This document shows positions 35,846-46,899 of a DNA stretch of 64,000 nt, piece after piece. How positions within the stretch are numbered: the stretch's first letter is position 1; each line of letters begins with the position of its first letter. Made by a program: the position numbers and the translations under genes. Source of the DNA: Tenodera sinensis (lineage: Eukaryota; Arthropoda; Insecta; Mantodea; Mantidae). The DNA lies in contig CM060961.1 of the NCBI GenBank assembly GCA_030765045.1, forward strand, positions 34,275,805 to 34,339,804, written 5' to 3'. The notes below the pieces were generated by a model that did no database searches, had not been told where the DNA came from, and saw only the letters and a program-made list of their open reading frames with translations.

Positions 35846-36295
35846 GTTTACCAGTTATGCAAAGTTCGTCCAGGGTAAACAGGACTACATCAGCTATAGC
35901 CAGAAAATTCAAAATATATAGTTTATTTGCCATAAAAATGTCGCAAACATATGGCACTTTAACCACAATCGTTAGAGCCATTTTAGAAAAAATCAAAATA
36001 TTCGAAAAAGTGTCCATGTAAAGGGTAGTTTGGAGTGGAAGTATTTACTTCTAAATCTTCGTGTCGCTTTCTTGAAGCATATTAAACTTAAATGCCAAGT
36101 TTGCTTTTTAACCGACTTGTTTTTAAGTTATGCTGTGCACAGCCACGCGCACACGCGCGCGCGCGCCCGGACTTTTTTCTAAAAATGTTTCTTTTAAACT
36201 CAGGGACCTCTAAACATATTTCCGGTGAAATCTTGACATAGGAGTTTTGGGTGGAATACAATACTTCCCCTGCTTACTATACATAGTAGAAAAGT
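35846..36295 (-). mobile_element. T5H copy 14, 3'-truncated
   Basis: From 'cggtttaccagttatgcaaa' to the inverted 5' end (GTAGAAAAGT). The core is a short CGCGCGCG tract at 36148-36166. Confidence 0.75.
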
Positions 36296-36307
36296 AAACA
36301 ATGACTC

Positions 36308-36451
36308 ACTTTAGCCTACTCTATTCTACTTATACGTACAAAGAAACCTATAAGAAAGTTTATGTGCATTAAAAAGAAGTAGATAGAACAATAAACTTTT
36401 GTAACACTCCAAGAGTTAGTACAAAGAGTGAGGTTAGTTTAACATATCAGA
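36308..36451 (+). repeat. T5H 3'-end fragment facing copy 14
   Basis: 'tttagcctactctattctac' to AACATATCAGA plus T6, the last 140 bp of T5H in plus orientation. It starts about 12 bp after the end of a minus copy. Confidence 0.6.
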
Positions 36452-36769
36452 TTTTTTAATCGATGTTACGTTAAAAACTTTCATCGTTACTTTTCAACCT
36501 AAAAGGAGCGTAGTCTGTATTTTAACAGGCGCTGTTCACAAAACAGGTTTTGTTAATGGATATTCAACATTTCTAACCTTCCGTTTTTATTTTAGCGTTC
36601 CAAAGTGACTTTGTCATTACCTAATTGGGTTTCCCTTGAAATATGAAAAATGTTGTACCTCTGTTAGAGTAGCAATATATTGGAGAATGCACCGAACAGA
36701 CAGGTTCTCACAGTTGTTGAGCTCTCCCTGAAAGTAAAAAAAGATAGCGCTTCAGTTTAAGTGAAATGG

Positions 36770-36860
36770 CTGAGATTATTCTGTCAAAAGGATCGTTAAC
36801 ACCTGGACGTCACCGGTTCAAACGCACCTGCTGGCTGGCACATTAATAATGGATCTCTGT
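36770..36860 (+). repeat. tRNA-like SINE head (weak)
   Basis: 'caccggttcaaacgcacctg' carries a box-B match. The upstream box A is unclear. Confidence 0.3.
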
Positions 36861-37099
36861 TCAACTCCAACTTTCTCTTGTTGTGGCAATCTGAAGCGAG
36901 TTAAAGACAAATCATATCTGTTTCCTGTCCAGCTATTTAGAAGTCTCACTTTTGGACATAAAGTTCTTTTTAATACCCATCACAGCGATGTCCAATAATG
37001 TCTCTTTGGAAATGCTTACATAAGCTGATAAGCCCCACTCTACTGCTTCAGTCGGATGGACAGTCAGTCAGGTCCAGTGACGGACACAAAATTGCAATT

Positions 37100-37255
37100 C
37101 CATGGCATTTTATAAGTGATACATTGAATTTTCTGGGAATGTCGACACAATTTATGTCAAATACTTCTTTTTTCTTTTGAGGGAGCCACTTCCGAGATAT
37201 TCGTTATTTGTTTAAATTTGGCAAAAAAAGAAAGACGCATTTTTTGTCACAAAAT
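37100..37255 (+). repeat. T5H old fragment
   Basis: 'attgaattttctgggaatgt', 'acacaatttatgtcaaatac' and 'ccacttccgagatattcgtt' correspond to the middle of T5H. Confidence 0.5.
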
Positions 37256-37264
37256 ATCTTGCCA

Positions 37265-37500
37265 ACCTCTGTATTGTCTGTCTCACGTCCGAGAGGTATC
37301 TAGCTCGAATCTCGCTTAGGGTGAGTTATCCGAATAAAGTTTTGCCGAGGTTTTCCCTTATTCTGTCGGGTAACTTAAAGCTCTATGGACCTCGGGGTCA
37401 TTTGAGCATCATTTCACCCATTTTATTCTTACACTGTCCGATATGACATTATGTTGGTGACTGTCAAAGGACGTCAAAGCTTTAAAAATGATAAATCAAT
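37265..37500 (+). mobile_element. SINE B copy 1
   Basis: tRNA-like head ('gtctcacgtccgagaggtat', 'agctcgaatctcgcttaggg'). The body includes 'gagttatccg', 'gaggttttcccttattctgt', 'atggacctcggggtcatttg' and 'gtccgatatgacattatgtt'. It is homologous to the minus-strand copy at 51.15-51.39 kb. Confidence 0.8.
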
Positions 37501-37571
37501 CAAAATAGTTTGAGCTTTTTTTCTTTAAGGATATAAAAAGTCGAAGTCTTTTCCTATTTGTTTTTTATTTA

Positions 37572-37662
37572 TTTCTTTATTCAGAGGGTGCCCTAAAACA
37601 TCTATTTCCAATAAAATCTCGGTGTAAATTTTGGACGGAATGCAATATCTTCTCTAACTTTT
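37572..37662 (-). repeat. T5H 5'-end fragment
   Basis: 'attcagagggtgccctaaaa' through 'ttttggacggaatgcaatat', the inverted 5' segment of T5H. Confidence 0.55.
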
Positions 37663-39329
37663 ATGTACAAAGATCACCAAAGAAAATCTCTCTGCACTTC
37701 GTGCTATGTCACATTATATATCACTGTACGAAGCTATGGCCACTTTATTGGCTGCTTTAGACCACCAAAGTTTACAAAATGTATATTTACGTTGTGGATC
37801 GTATTTATTAAAAGAGAAAGAGGAAGTGAGTGAGTTCAGTTTGCCATACAGACCTCTTATGATTGGTAGTAACACCTTATCGGCTAGCACAGGACACGCC
37901 TTTGAATGGGCTAAAATCTAAGGGTGAAGCTCACGTCTCAAAAGACCCCGGAAAACGATACGTTGCGAAGATTTTTTAGCGCCCTTTGTGCGTGATAGGT
38001 GTGACAAATCGTGAAAACAGAATTTTTATGCTTTTCAAAAGCCTTATTTGGAAATGAATGAAGCCAAACTCAAAAGATAGTACGTTACGTTATAGATACA
38101 AAGTGATATTATCATACGAGTAGTTAAAGGATGATTCATCACCACACTGAGCGTTATATTTAAGGTCAGATATTTGCGCATGCGTGCTCTGACAGCCATG
38201 TTGGTGACACGTAACTTTCTAGCAACAAATCACAGCCATTTCTACTCGGCTCACAGCCATTTGCTATTGCTGACGATGACGTTTATGTTGGGTCAAACAT
38301 TATGCGTTGCCAGTTGCAGTTATATTACACACAAGCAATGCTCAAACACATGTGTTAATTATTTGTAATTTATGAAACCATCATACAAATAGAAACATAA
38401 ACAGGAATTTTCTGCATAGTTGCTGTTCCGTAAACCTATGTGTTTTCGATAGCGTTTTCATGCTATCATATTGCTTGAAAAATTATGTATTCACTAAAGA
38501 TAAACAAACAGCTGTCACTGAACACCATCTTGAAAACGATTAAACATGAAAGAATGGAAGAGTCGTTATTAGTAAGCCTTACTCTAAAGAAACCTTTCTT
38601 GCGAGAGAGGCACATTAGCTAAGTAAATATTAAAAATTCCAGATTAACTGTTTGTTACTTGTGCTATTATGCATTTAATGGAAGAAACCGTTGGCAACAA
38701 GCAATACTGAGTAGAAATGGCATGACGTAAAAGGTATACCTGCATCTTCTGTAGCTTCTTCCAACAAAATTGGGAGACCACGGGGAGTGTAAACTCTTAA
38801 ATAATAAGTATTGAATAAGCAAAATATAAAGCTGAAAGATCAGAACTAAGCAAAAGAAAGAAAACATTCATGTAAGACAAAGTAACTCTAAGTTTAGCCG
38901 ATACTGGCAGACTATTCTTCTCTATATCATATAAAACATCTTTGTTCTGACCTAAGAGTGAGTGTGTGGGGTTTAACGGCCCGACGACGATTCTGACCTA
39001 AGAAAAAGTAAAATCTGGGAGTGCTTTTGGACAGAAATGGTCAAAGAAGTTTAATAACACTGAATCCACTATCAAATCACAATAAGAAACATTCGACCAA
39101 TCATACAGTCTGTAAGTGCAGATATTTTTACTGGTTACATCAATATTTGCATAATTAGATATGTACAGGCATTGTCATCGGTATAAACAAATGCAAGTTT
39201 CCGGCTGCTGCAATGAAGGGAGTTGTTTTGAACAGATTATTACTTCCTCGTTCTTGGTGAGCAAGCTTGTATGTCTGAGTGAAGCAGTGGACTGGAACGA
39301 GCTCGAATTGAGGTCCTTAAAATAAAACT
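37663..39329. other. Unassigned interval, about 1.7 kb
   Basis: No gene supported. Short frames at 37706-37921 and 38174-38368 lack domains. A TGCGCATGCGTG motif lies near 38175. Confidence 0.4.
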
Positions 39330-39394
39330 TAATTTATATTTAGACAACGCAATCCATGAATGGAAACAGCGGCTAAATATGTTAAATATAACCT

Positions 39395-39710
39395 CTGATT
39401 ATAAGAACAAAATTATATATGTAGATACCAAGTAGTAATTTCTAATAATGAAGATACGCTACAAAGAGCATAATTTGAACTACACAAAATAGTTCTTAAC
39501 ATTTCCAAAAATAAAACCAAATCCATAGAATTGCAGGCAATCTATCAGCTAACTTGTATTAGATAACAATTGAACAAGTAAACACATTTAAATTTTAGGC
39601 GTTCGGTATCATACATTAAAGGAGCAGATATCTGAATTAAAATTGAAAGTTTCTCACAAATATGTGGAACAAATATGTAAAGTATCAAAAGATAAAGGAT
39701 ATTTAACCTA
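39395..39710 (+). pseudogene. Reverse transcriptase remnant
   Basis: Frames give Y-Q-V-V-I-S-N-N-E-D-T-L-Q-R-A, then F-E-L-H-K-I, N-I-S-K-N-K-T-K-S and I-E-Q-V-N-T-F-K-F. This is the order seen after the YADD box in insect non-LTR elements ('..ADDqvvi...e..Lq.a...L..i......s..KTk.m......i.e...FkYLG'). Stops and indels throughout. It abuts T5H copy 16. Confidence 0.65.
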
Positions 39711-40390
39711 AATGATGTGTTGCACTCACTCTTGTACTAACCATTCTTACAAACTCTTATTCCTATATCTTCTCCGTGTTTGTTAAGATAAACTTTTGCA
39801 GAAATTGTGGTATTGCTTATCTCCTTGCAGGCATAAGTGTAATATGGGAATACAGTAGGCTTTGAGCGGTAGTCAAATCTTTTAAAGCTTTCAAATGCCA
39901 AGCTCTTTGCAGGCTAAGATATAAAAAAATTAATCACGATCTTCCATTTGACGAAAGTTTGTTTTTCAAAACTCACACAAATAACAAGGAATATTTCCGA
40001 AACGGTTCAGTCTATAAAAAAATAGAGTTTCGCAATTTTTGTACAGTAAGATTTGGTTTATCTCTTACGGTTTACCAATTATGCAAAACTTATCCAGAGT
40101 AAATAGGACTACATGGGCCATAGTCAGAGAACTCAAAATTTACATTTCATTTGTCATAAAATATCTTCAAGTGACATTTTAATCAAAATCGTTAGCAATT
40201 TTCGAGCAAATCAAAAATTTTGAAAAACATTTCCATGTAAATTTAGGATGGAGGAATTTTCTTCAAAATCTTCGTGTCACATGCCTAAAAGATGTGATAC
40301 TTAAATACCAACTTTGGTTTTTAACAAACTTGTCGTTTTTGAGTAATGCTGCCCAAATTCTGACAAACACACACACATACACACATAAAT
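39711..40390 (-). mobile_element. T5H copy 16, 5'-truncated
   Basis: From the inverted 3' end (ATGATGTGTTGCACTCAC) to the CA core near 40365-40388, where it stops. Confidence 0.8.
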
Positions 40391-40790
40391 CAATGAATTA
40401 AGCGTTTGGAGCACGCAACAAGCTTCAGAAAAGACAATGAGAAGAAGAAAAAGAAGAAGAAATTAAAACTTAGCTCATGCAGGACTGTGATATGATTAGT
40501 TACACAAAAATATCCTGTAGTTACAGAAATTCAATATATTAATTCATGTTATGCCTTTCTAATCTCTGTATTTCTGCAACATATTTATTTAAATATTTTA
40601 AAATAAAGTAATCATCTATGTTTATTGAAGTTCCAAAATACCCAAGAGAGGTTCAGGATTCGTGTGCAGCAGATGATCCAGTTCAGTGAAGCGAAAAGAA
40701 TCCAACAGGGTGTGCAGGTATCGCGAAAACCAGAAAGAAGAAAATTTTCTTGCGAGGACGTGTCGTTCACAACCGAGGCAATAATTCGCA
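40391..40790. other. Unassigned interval
   Basis: GA-rich patch near 40440-40460. No gene supported. Confidence 0.4.
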
Positions 40791-40792
40791 GT

Positions 40793-40870
40793 CGGGACGC
40801 GAACTCGCGATCTATGGATTAGTTGTCAGAGAGGAGCGGTTGACCACAGCTTCCACAGCCAGCGATTTCC
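40793..40870 (-). repeat. tRNA-like SINE head, minus strand
   Basis: On the minus strand GCTGTGGTCAACCGCTCC (box A) is followed by GCGAGTTCGCGTCCCG (box B). No functional tRNA fold is convincing. Confidence 0.5.
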
Positions 40871-41221
40871 GCGCCATTCCGCATCGCCGACCAGTTGATA
40901 GATGAGGTGATGCACAGATCAGATTGAGGTTCATAAGCGTGCATTTATACGCGGCGCTCCATCCTTCTTTCCACTTATGCAGCGAATTTTCAAAATACCT
41001 GCTCCATCCCCAATGAATATATTTCTATCGATCTATCAACCTATCCGTTACATCATCTCCCTGCAGACAGAAATAAAACAGCCAGGCTGTAGATAAAACT
41101 GAAACGATTTTGAAGCGAGGAATAAACAAATGCAGTTCATTTTAAAACTTTATACGTGAGATGGCCTTAATATCTATTCTTCATTCACTGGTTAGGCATT
41201 CGCTCTTCCTGCCTCATATCT

Positions 41222-41328
41222 GCTGATGAATTACAAGGAAATCTTATATTACATCCCAAATTTCAATGTCGAGATTTCGCCGGAAATGTATGTTTTGAGC
41301 CCCTATAAACCCCCAAAAGCATTTTATG
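41222..41328 (+). repeat. T5H 5'-end fragment
   Basis: 'caatgtcgagatttcgccgg' to 'aacccccaaaagcattttat', the first 100 bp of T5H. Confidence 0.55.
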
Positions 41329-41730
41329 TAATTCTAGCATTAAAACGGCTTATTGTCACGGGATAACTCGCACGAAACTACCCTATTTCTGTGCCAGATA
41401 ATGATTGACGTAATAAGATAGCGATGACGCCGTCACCGCCACAGCATAATTTTCTCCAATATGCTTAAAAGAAAACCTGCATAATTCCAGCTCTGAAAAG
41501 TGTGCCATACATTATAATTTATCATGTAGTAAACTTATTAATTACTTTATGTATTTTAATGCTAAATTTCATAAAACGTTTATCTAGCACGTATAATCGT
41601 TCGTTGTGTCACTGGTAAACATGAACGAAAGCCAACGTGTCACAGTCAGATGATACACTAGTTATAAATAATTATTTTATGTTCATATCTATAACGGTGT
41701 ATCGATCAACAGCAAGGCGCTGAGTGCGCC

Positions 41731-41750
41731 GCTGCTCACTAGTGAGCAGC
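41731..41750. repeat. 20-bp perfect palindrome
   Basis: GCTGCTCACTAGTGAGCAGC is its own reverse complement. It sits 25 bp upstream of an old T5H copy. Confidence 0.9.
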
Positions 41751-41774
41751 TCGGCTGGAACTCATTGCTTTACA

Positions 41775-42319
41775 TAACATTTTTCGACAATGTTGATGTT
41801 TTCAAAAATGACTCTTGCGGTTTCATTACAATATATTTTCAAGATGCTTTCATTACAAATGAAAACATATCTTGTTTTCTGATAAAGGCATCTAAAGTTG
41901 TCTTCATTCTGAATTACTTTTGCATAAAAGTCGTAAGAGAGACAAAATCTAGCTACAAAAATGTAGATTTCTTAAACACACAATTTATGTCAAAATGGTT
42001 TGCAGAGTTCACCATTTCGGAAGTATCCCTAGTTATCGGCATGAATTTTCAAGTGCTTATACTTTCCACAAGTAGAAAAATCTATATCTGTTTTTTTCCT
42101 CGAGCTCATTTTAAAACGTCCGAAATTTTAAAGTCATTGTATAAAAACTCACATTTGAAAGATTTATGACATAAGGCTAAAGTGCTAATTTAATCAACTT
42201 GTACCTTCAATGTAATACGTACTCAATTTCTGAAAATGCTTATCTCAATTAACATAACGTGAAGAGAAATAACATTTGGCATAGGTAGAGAAATTCGTGT
42301 GAATGTAGCGAAGACTTTT
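41775..42319 (+). mobile_element. T5H copy 17, old and 5'-truncated
   Basis: 'tttgcataaaagtcgtaaga', 'tagatttcttaaacacacaa' and 'ggtagagaaattcgtgtgaa' match the 3' two thirds. The 134-codon frame across it is a repeat translation. Confidence 0.6.
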
Positions 42320-42393
42320 TATTAATCTGTAGTATAGAGCTTGTTTACATAGACTTTCAGATAGCATCGAATTTAAATATTCAGCCCATTCTT

Positions 42394-42480
42394 ACATTTC
42401 ACCGGAAATATGTTTTATGCTTCGTGAATCCAAAAGAGCATTTTTAGAAAAAGATCCTTTTTGTGTGTGTGCGTGCGTGC

Positions 42481-42532
<52 letters not shown>

Positions 42533-43230
42533 ACAGCATAACTCAAAAACGAAAAGTTGGCTAAAACCAAAGTTGGTATTTAAGTTTAATGTCTTTCACA
42601 GATGCAACACGAAGATTTTGAAGAAAATTCCTCCACCCTAAACTACCCTTTACACGGAAAAGTTTTCGAAAACTTTGATTTCCTTGAAAATTACTAACAA
42701 TTTTAATTAAAATGCCATATGTCTAAGATATTTTTATGACAAATGAAATTTATATTATGAATTTTATGGCTGTAGCCCATGTAGTCTTGTTTGCTGTGGA
42801 CGACTTGAATAACTCGTAAACCGTAAAATGTGAAATCTTAGTATACAAAAAAACAAAACAACAAACAAACAAAATTTAGATCTCGCTAAAACACACAATT
42901 TATTTCCAAATAAACTTTTTTTGGTAGAGTGAACCATTTCGGAGATATTCCTTGTTATTTCTGCGAGTTTTGGAAAACAAACTTTCGTCAAATGGAACAT
43001 CGTTATTCCTTGTTCATATTTTACTCATGTAAAGAGAACGGGATCTCAAAGGTTTAAAAGAACTGACTATCGCTCATTCCCGTATTTCCCTTGCACTTAT
43101 AAGGAAATGAACAATAAGATAATTTCTGCAAATGTTTATCTCAACTAACACGAAGAAGATATGGGAATAAGATTTTGTAAGAATGGTTAGTACAACAGTA
43201 GAGAAAGTCATGTGAGTGCAACACATCAGA
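42394..43230 (+). mobile_element. T5H copy 18, lacks the first 60 bp
   Basis: Starts 'acatttcaccggaaatatgt' and ends ACACATCAGA plus T5. The core is an expanded TG tract with CGTGCGTG at 42466-42532. Confidence 0.85.
42466..42532. repeat. (TG)n, T5H core
   Basis: TG tract with CG substitutions, at the fixed core site of copy 18. Confidence 0.95.
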
Positions 43231-43740
43231 TTTTTCTCTATAGTCTCCTATTTGTTGTAATGTTTTTCACCTTCAATTCTTCTGTTGCTTTTCTTGTATG
43301 TTCTCTCGCACAACCATTGACTAAACGCATAAATCTCCTTCCAGCGTGCTTGTATCTTGCGTTTATCTTTTTCTTTGACAGTTTGTGTCTCATTTCCATA
43401 ATTTATTACTATTGTTACCTTAGGTGTGTCTCTTTTCCTGCCTTACTTTAACGATAGTGTAATTGTTTCAATCTGTGTGGACTGTTTATGTATATACCGG
43501 TGGAAGTAAATTAAGTGCGCCAGTGTATTAATCAGTTAAATAAAAAAATTGTAATACCAGTCGCTTTTACTTACCTACATCAGTTGTATAATGATTATCT
43601 AGATAAGTACTATGCGTATGTTCGTATCTTTTAACTACATTGCGAGAGTGATTTACACGCAACAATTTGTTCCTTTGCAATTTTTGCATGCGCAATCGGT
43701 TTCCCAGAAATTAACTAAAACTGTTCTAATATTTCGTAGA
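43231..43740. other. Unassigned interval
   Basis: AT-rich, no gene supported. Confidence 0.4.
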
Positions 43741-43744
43741 CAAT

Positions 43745-43880
43745 TCCTCCCTCTATGATCTGGTGGTTAGCATGCATCTAACTGCAGAGGTCCTCTAGTT
43801 TGTTCACTTCATTCCTTCCTTCGGGGGTGATAGGCACAATAGATCTATAAAGGTCGCTGTGCGCGAGGTGTCCCCCTCCG
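43745..43880 (+). repeat. tRNA-like SINE head (weak)
   Basis: 'gatctggtggttagcatgca' resembles box A, and 'ctagtttgttcacttcattc' a degenerate box B. Confidence 0.4.
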
Positions 43881-44111
43881 TTTAAATTGTTTTTATTTAT
43901 GCATGCTCTTTAACTGCTAAGCTTCTCAGTGTTTTATTCTATACTGGGTGTGAAAATCCGCTTAGTTATGTTAAAAGGCCTCTTTTACGTGCCGTAAATT
44001 TACAACACGGGACTTCCGAAATAAGTCTTGTTAAGCATTTTTACACCGAAAACAATCTATCGCCTCAGCCGGGTTTGAAACCGCGACTTTGTGAACCATG
44101 TCTCCCTAGAT
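43880..44111 (-). mobile_element. SINE C copy 3, body side (split by hAT)
   Basis: Minus-strand SINE C: box B GCGGTTTCAAACCC, then 'ttacggcacgtaaaagag' and 'cacacccagtatagaata'. The head continues at 45361 beyond the hAT insertion. Confidence 0.75.
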
Positions 44112-44376
44112 CAAAGGTGGGCAAAAGCAGATTCATGCACCCGTGTGATTCGTGTAACTATGCAACACAGTGTTACACACTCCCTTCCTCAGTTGATTTC
44201 AGGAGTCCAAAGGTCGTTTCGCGACCAGTATCAGTGGAGAAATTACGTCTATGTCAACACCGTCTATCTCATTTGTAACAGGATATTACATGGTTTTCTT
44301 CGAGCCAGCATTGAACGGGTTTTTTCACAAATCATGCCGTATGCAGTGAAAAAACTGTTTCCTGATCTACATTTTT

Positions 44377-44499
44377 ACTTTCTCTACTGGTAAGTAGGGA
44401 AAGTATTGTATTCCACCCAAAAATTCGATGTCGAAGTTTCAACGGAAATATATGTTTTGAGGCCCCCTGAATCCCCAAAAAAAAGCATTTTTAGAAAAA

Positions 44500-44542
<43 letters not shown>

Positions 44543-45026
44543 AGTCTGTGGACAGCGTAACTCAAACGAAAAGTCGGTTAAAAACCAAAGTTGGTGTTTA
44601 AGTTTAATGTCGTTCAAGGATGCGACACGAAGATTTTGAAGAAAATAGCCCCACCCTAAACTACCCTTTACATGGAAAATTTTTGGAAAATTTTGATTTT
44701 CTTGAAAATGACTGGTAAACCGTTAGAGATAGACCAAATCATACTGTACAAAAAATGTAGATCTTGCTAAAATACACAATTTATGTCTCAATAAATTTTC
44801 TTTTAGGGTGAACCGTTTCGGAGATATTCCTTCTTATGTGTGTGAGTTTCAGAAAACTTAGAACTTTCGTTAAATGGATCATATTCCCCTTGCACCTACA
44901 AGGAAATAACCAATAAGATAATTTGTGCAAGTGCTTATCTTAGCTAACACGAAGAAGATATAGGAAGTGTTTGTAAGAATGGTTAGTACAAGAGTAGAGA
45001 AAGTCATGTGAGTGCAACACATCAGA
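44377..45026 (+). mobile_element. T5H copy 19, two internal deletions, inside hAT
   Basis: Full termini (ACTTTCTCTACTGGTAAG to CATCAGA) and exactly T5 on both sides (44372-44376; 45027-45031). Two internal deletions of roughly 115-125 bp lie near 44709 and 44881. The second has TCAT microhomology at its ends. Confidence 0.88.
44502..44541. repeat. (TG)n, T5H core
   Basis: About 20 TG units at the fixed core site of copy 19. Confidence 0.95.
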
Positions 45027-45360
45027 TTTTTATATATGTTGTATACATCTGTTGAACATAGCAAAATTAAAACAGATGACCACCTTTCGGCACAACTGCG
45101 TATTCCTGTTACAGACATTACGCCAGAGTTTGGACATCTCATATATTCGGGTGCTGACAATGAGTATAATTCCGCTTTCACATAATAAAAGTATGACCAC
45201 TTGTTTTCTGTTTGAAACAAGCGCACTGATTGTTAGCTGTAGCAATCCACCACTGTCAGAAGTTTAAGAAGCGAGAAGTTCTACTTCTCCAACCAGCAAG
45301 AATGTTACGCGGCTTGCGTGCACAGTGGATTCAGGGCAGGCAATAATCTGCCCGCCCCTG

Positions 45361-45395
45361 CCCTAGACCCTGGAGGACAACCCTCTACAACATGA
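45361..45395 (-). mobile_element. SINE C copy 3, head side
   Basis: The minus strand reads GTTGTCCTCCAGGGTCTAGGG, matching the uninterrupted head of SINE C copy 2 near 50591 (GTCCTCCATAGTCTAGGAG). Confidence 0.65.
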
Positions 45396-45596
45396 TCTAT
45401 AATCACTGGGGATAGGAAGTTTAGAACCCAAAAATTGCCTAAAAAGACCTTTTAAAAAACCTAAAAGTATAAAAAAGCATTTAAAAGTTGCAAAAAATAT
45501 TTAGGGATTGGTCCTAACTAATTGTTATTATAATAAATTATAATTATATAATTATAATGTGTATAATTTATAGTTAATATTAATTTATTAATATTA

Positions 45597-45928
45597 CTAA
45601 TTAATTTCAGTTTCAATTACATGTTTAGCGTAATTATCTTTGTTAACGGAACACTCGCAATAAGACACTAAAAAAGTCTTTGTAAAGTGGTAATGTCTTA
45701 GAACATTCATTAGCACTTTTCCTAACAGAAGTTGTGATTTTCTTTCCTCTGTAGCTCGTGAGGCTTTTCTCGCACGTTTCTTATGCCCAACATGCTCCTG
45801 GATATGGAACCACCTTTCTGCACTGATTTTCAACTTGCAATGCGTGCAGTAAAGAATACTTCTATCAGTAAAAAATACCTTGAAAGTAGTCGCAAAGAAG
45901 AAATTTTACTAAGCTTAGTTTTAGGCAT
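45597..45928 (-). pseudogene. BED-type zinc-finger ORF, hAT-like or CGGBP-like
   Basis: The minus strand starts M-P-K-T-K-L-S-K at 45928. After one frameshift (one extra base in the T run near 45884) it reads S-I-L-Y-C-T-H-C-K-L-K-I-S-A-E-R, then W-F-H-I-Q-E-H-V-G-H-K-K-R-A. The C-x2-C ... H-x3-H(-x2-H) layout and the MPK start resemble N-terminal BED fingers of hAT transposases and the derived CGGBP1-like proteins. The C-terminal part (to 45597) is not recognised. Whether it belongs to the neighbouring hAT element is unknown. Confidence 0.55.
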
Positions 45929-46033
45929 ATTTACGATCAGCATTACTTCCACAAACTGTGAAATTTCAGTCATACATAAGGTAAATACAACATACCTACT
46001 TACTGATCATGGGTCATTGCTGCTCAAAAGGTG

Positions 46034-46696
46034 TCTGATGTGTTGCACTCACATGACTTTCTCTGCTCTTGTACTAACCATTCTTACATACTCTTATTCC
46101 TATATCTTCTTCGTGTTAATTTATGCAAATGTTCGTCTGAACTCTCTTATTACTTATTATTTCCTTGTAGGTACAAGGGTAATATAAGAATACAGTAGGC
46201 TTTGAACGATAGTCAAACGTTTTGAAGTTTTGAGATTCCGTTCTCTTTGCACGGTTAGCATATAACAAAACGAACAACGATATTGCATTTGACGAAAGTT
46301 TAAGTTTTTCGAAACTGCCAAAAATAACAAGGAATGTTTCCGAAATGGTTCACTTTAAAAAAAGATTCGTATGTTTTAGCGAGATCTACTTTTTTATGTA
46401 GTAAGATTTTGTCTTTCTCTTACGGCTTATCAGTTACTGAAAAGACATCGAGAGTAAACAGGACTACATGGGCTATAGCCAGAAAATTCAAAATATATAT
46501 TTGTCATAAAAATATCAAAATATGTCATATTAATCAAATTCGTTAGCCATTTTTAAGAAAATCAAAAATTTCCAGGTAAAGGGTAGTTCAGGGTAGAGGA
46601 ATTTTCTTCAAAATCCTCGTGTCGCACCCTTGAAAGACATTAAACTTATATAGCAAATTTGGTTTTTAACCGACTTTTCGTTTGAGTTATGCTGTT

Positions 46697-46755
<59 letters not shown>

Positions 46756-46891
46756 ACCTACACACGGGCCTTTTTAAAAAATATTCTTTTTTGGATTCAG
46801 GGGGCCTCAAAACATATATTTCCGCTGAAATCTCGACATCGAATTTTTTGTTGGAATACAGTATTTCTTGTACTTAAATAGTAGAGAAAGC
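46034..46891 (-). mobile_element. T5H copy 20, full length
   Basis: TCTGATGTGTTGCACTCACATG at 46034 and GTAGAGAAAGC at 46881-46891, followed by A7. The left flank (aaaaggtg) lacks a clean A run. The core is a pure CA tract at 46698-46750. Confidence 0.88.
46698..46766. repeat. (CA)n, T5H core
   Basis: About 26 CA units, then interrupted CA. Confidence 0.95.
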
Positions 46892-46899
46892 AAAAAAAG

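Larger units (their letters stand above)
44112..45360. mobile_element. Non-autonomous hAT element, filled by T5H copy 19
   Basis: Ends CAAAGGTGGGCAAA and, inverted, CAGGGGCGGGCAGA (10 of 14 identical). It is flanked by the 8-bp duplication CCCTAGAT (44104-44111) / CCCTAGAC (45361-45368), the size expected for hAT. Without the T5H insert it is about 595 bp, and no transposase is visible. Confidence 0.82.
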
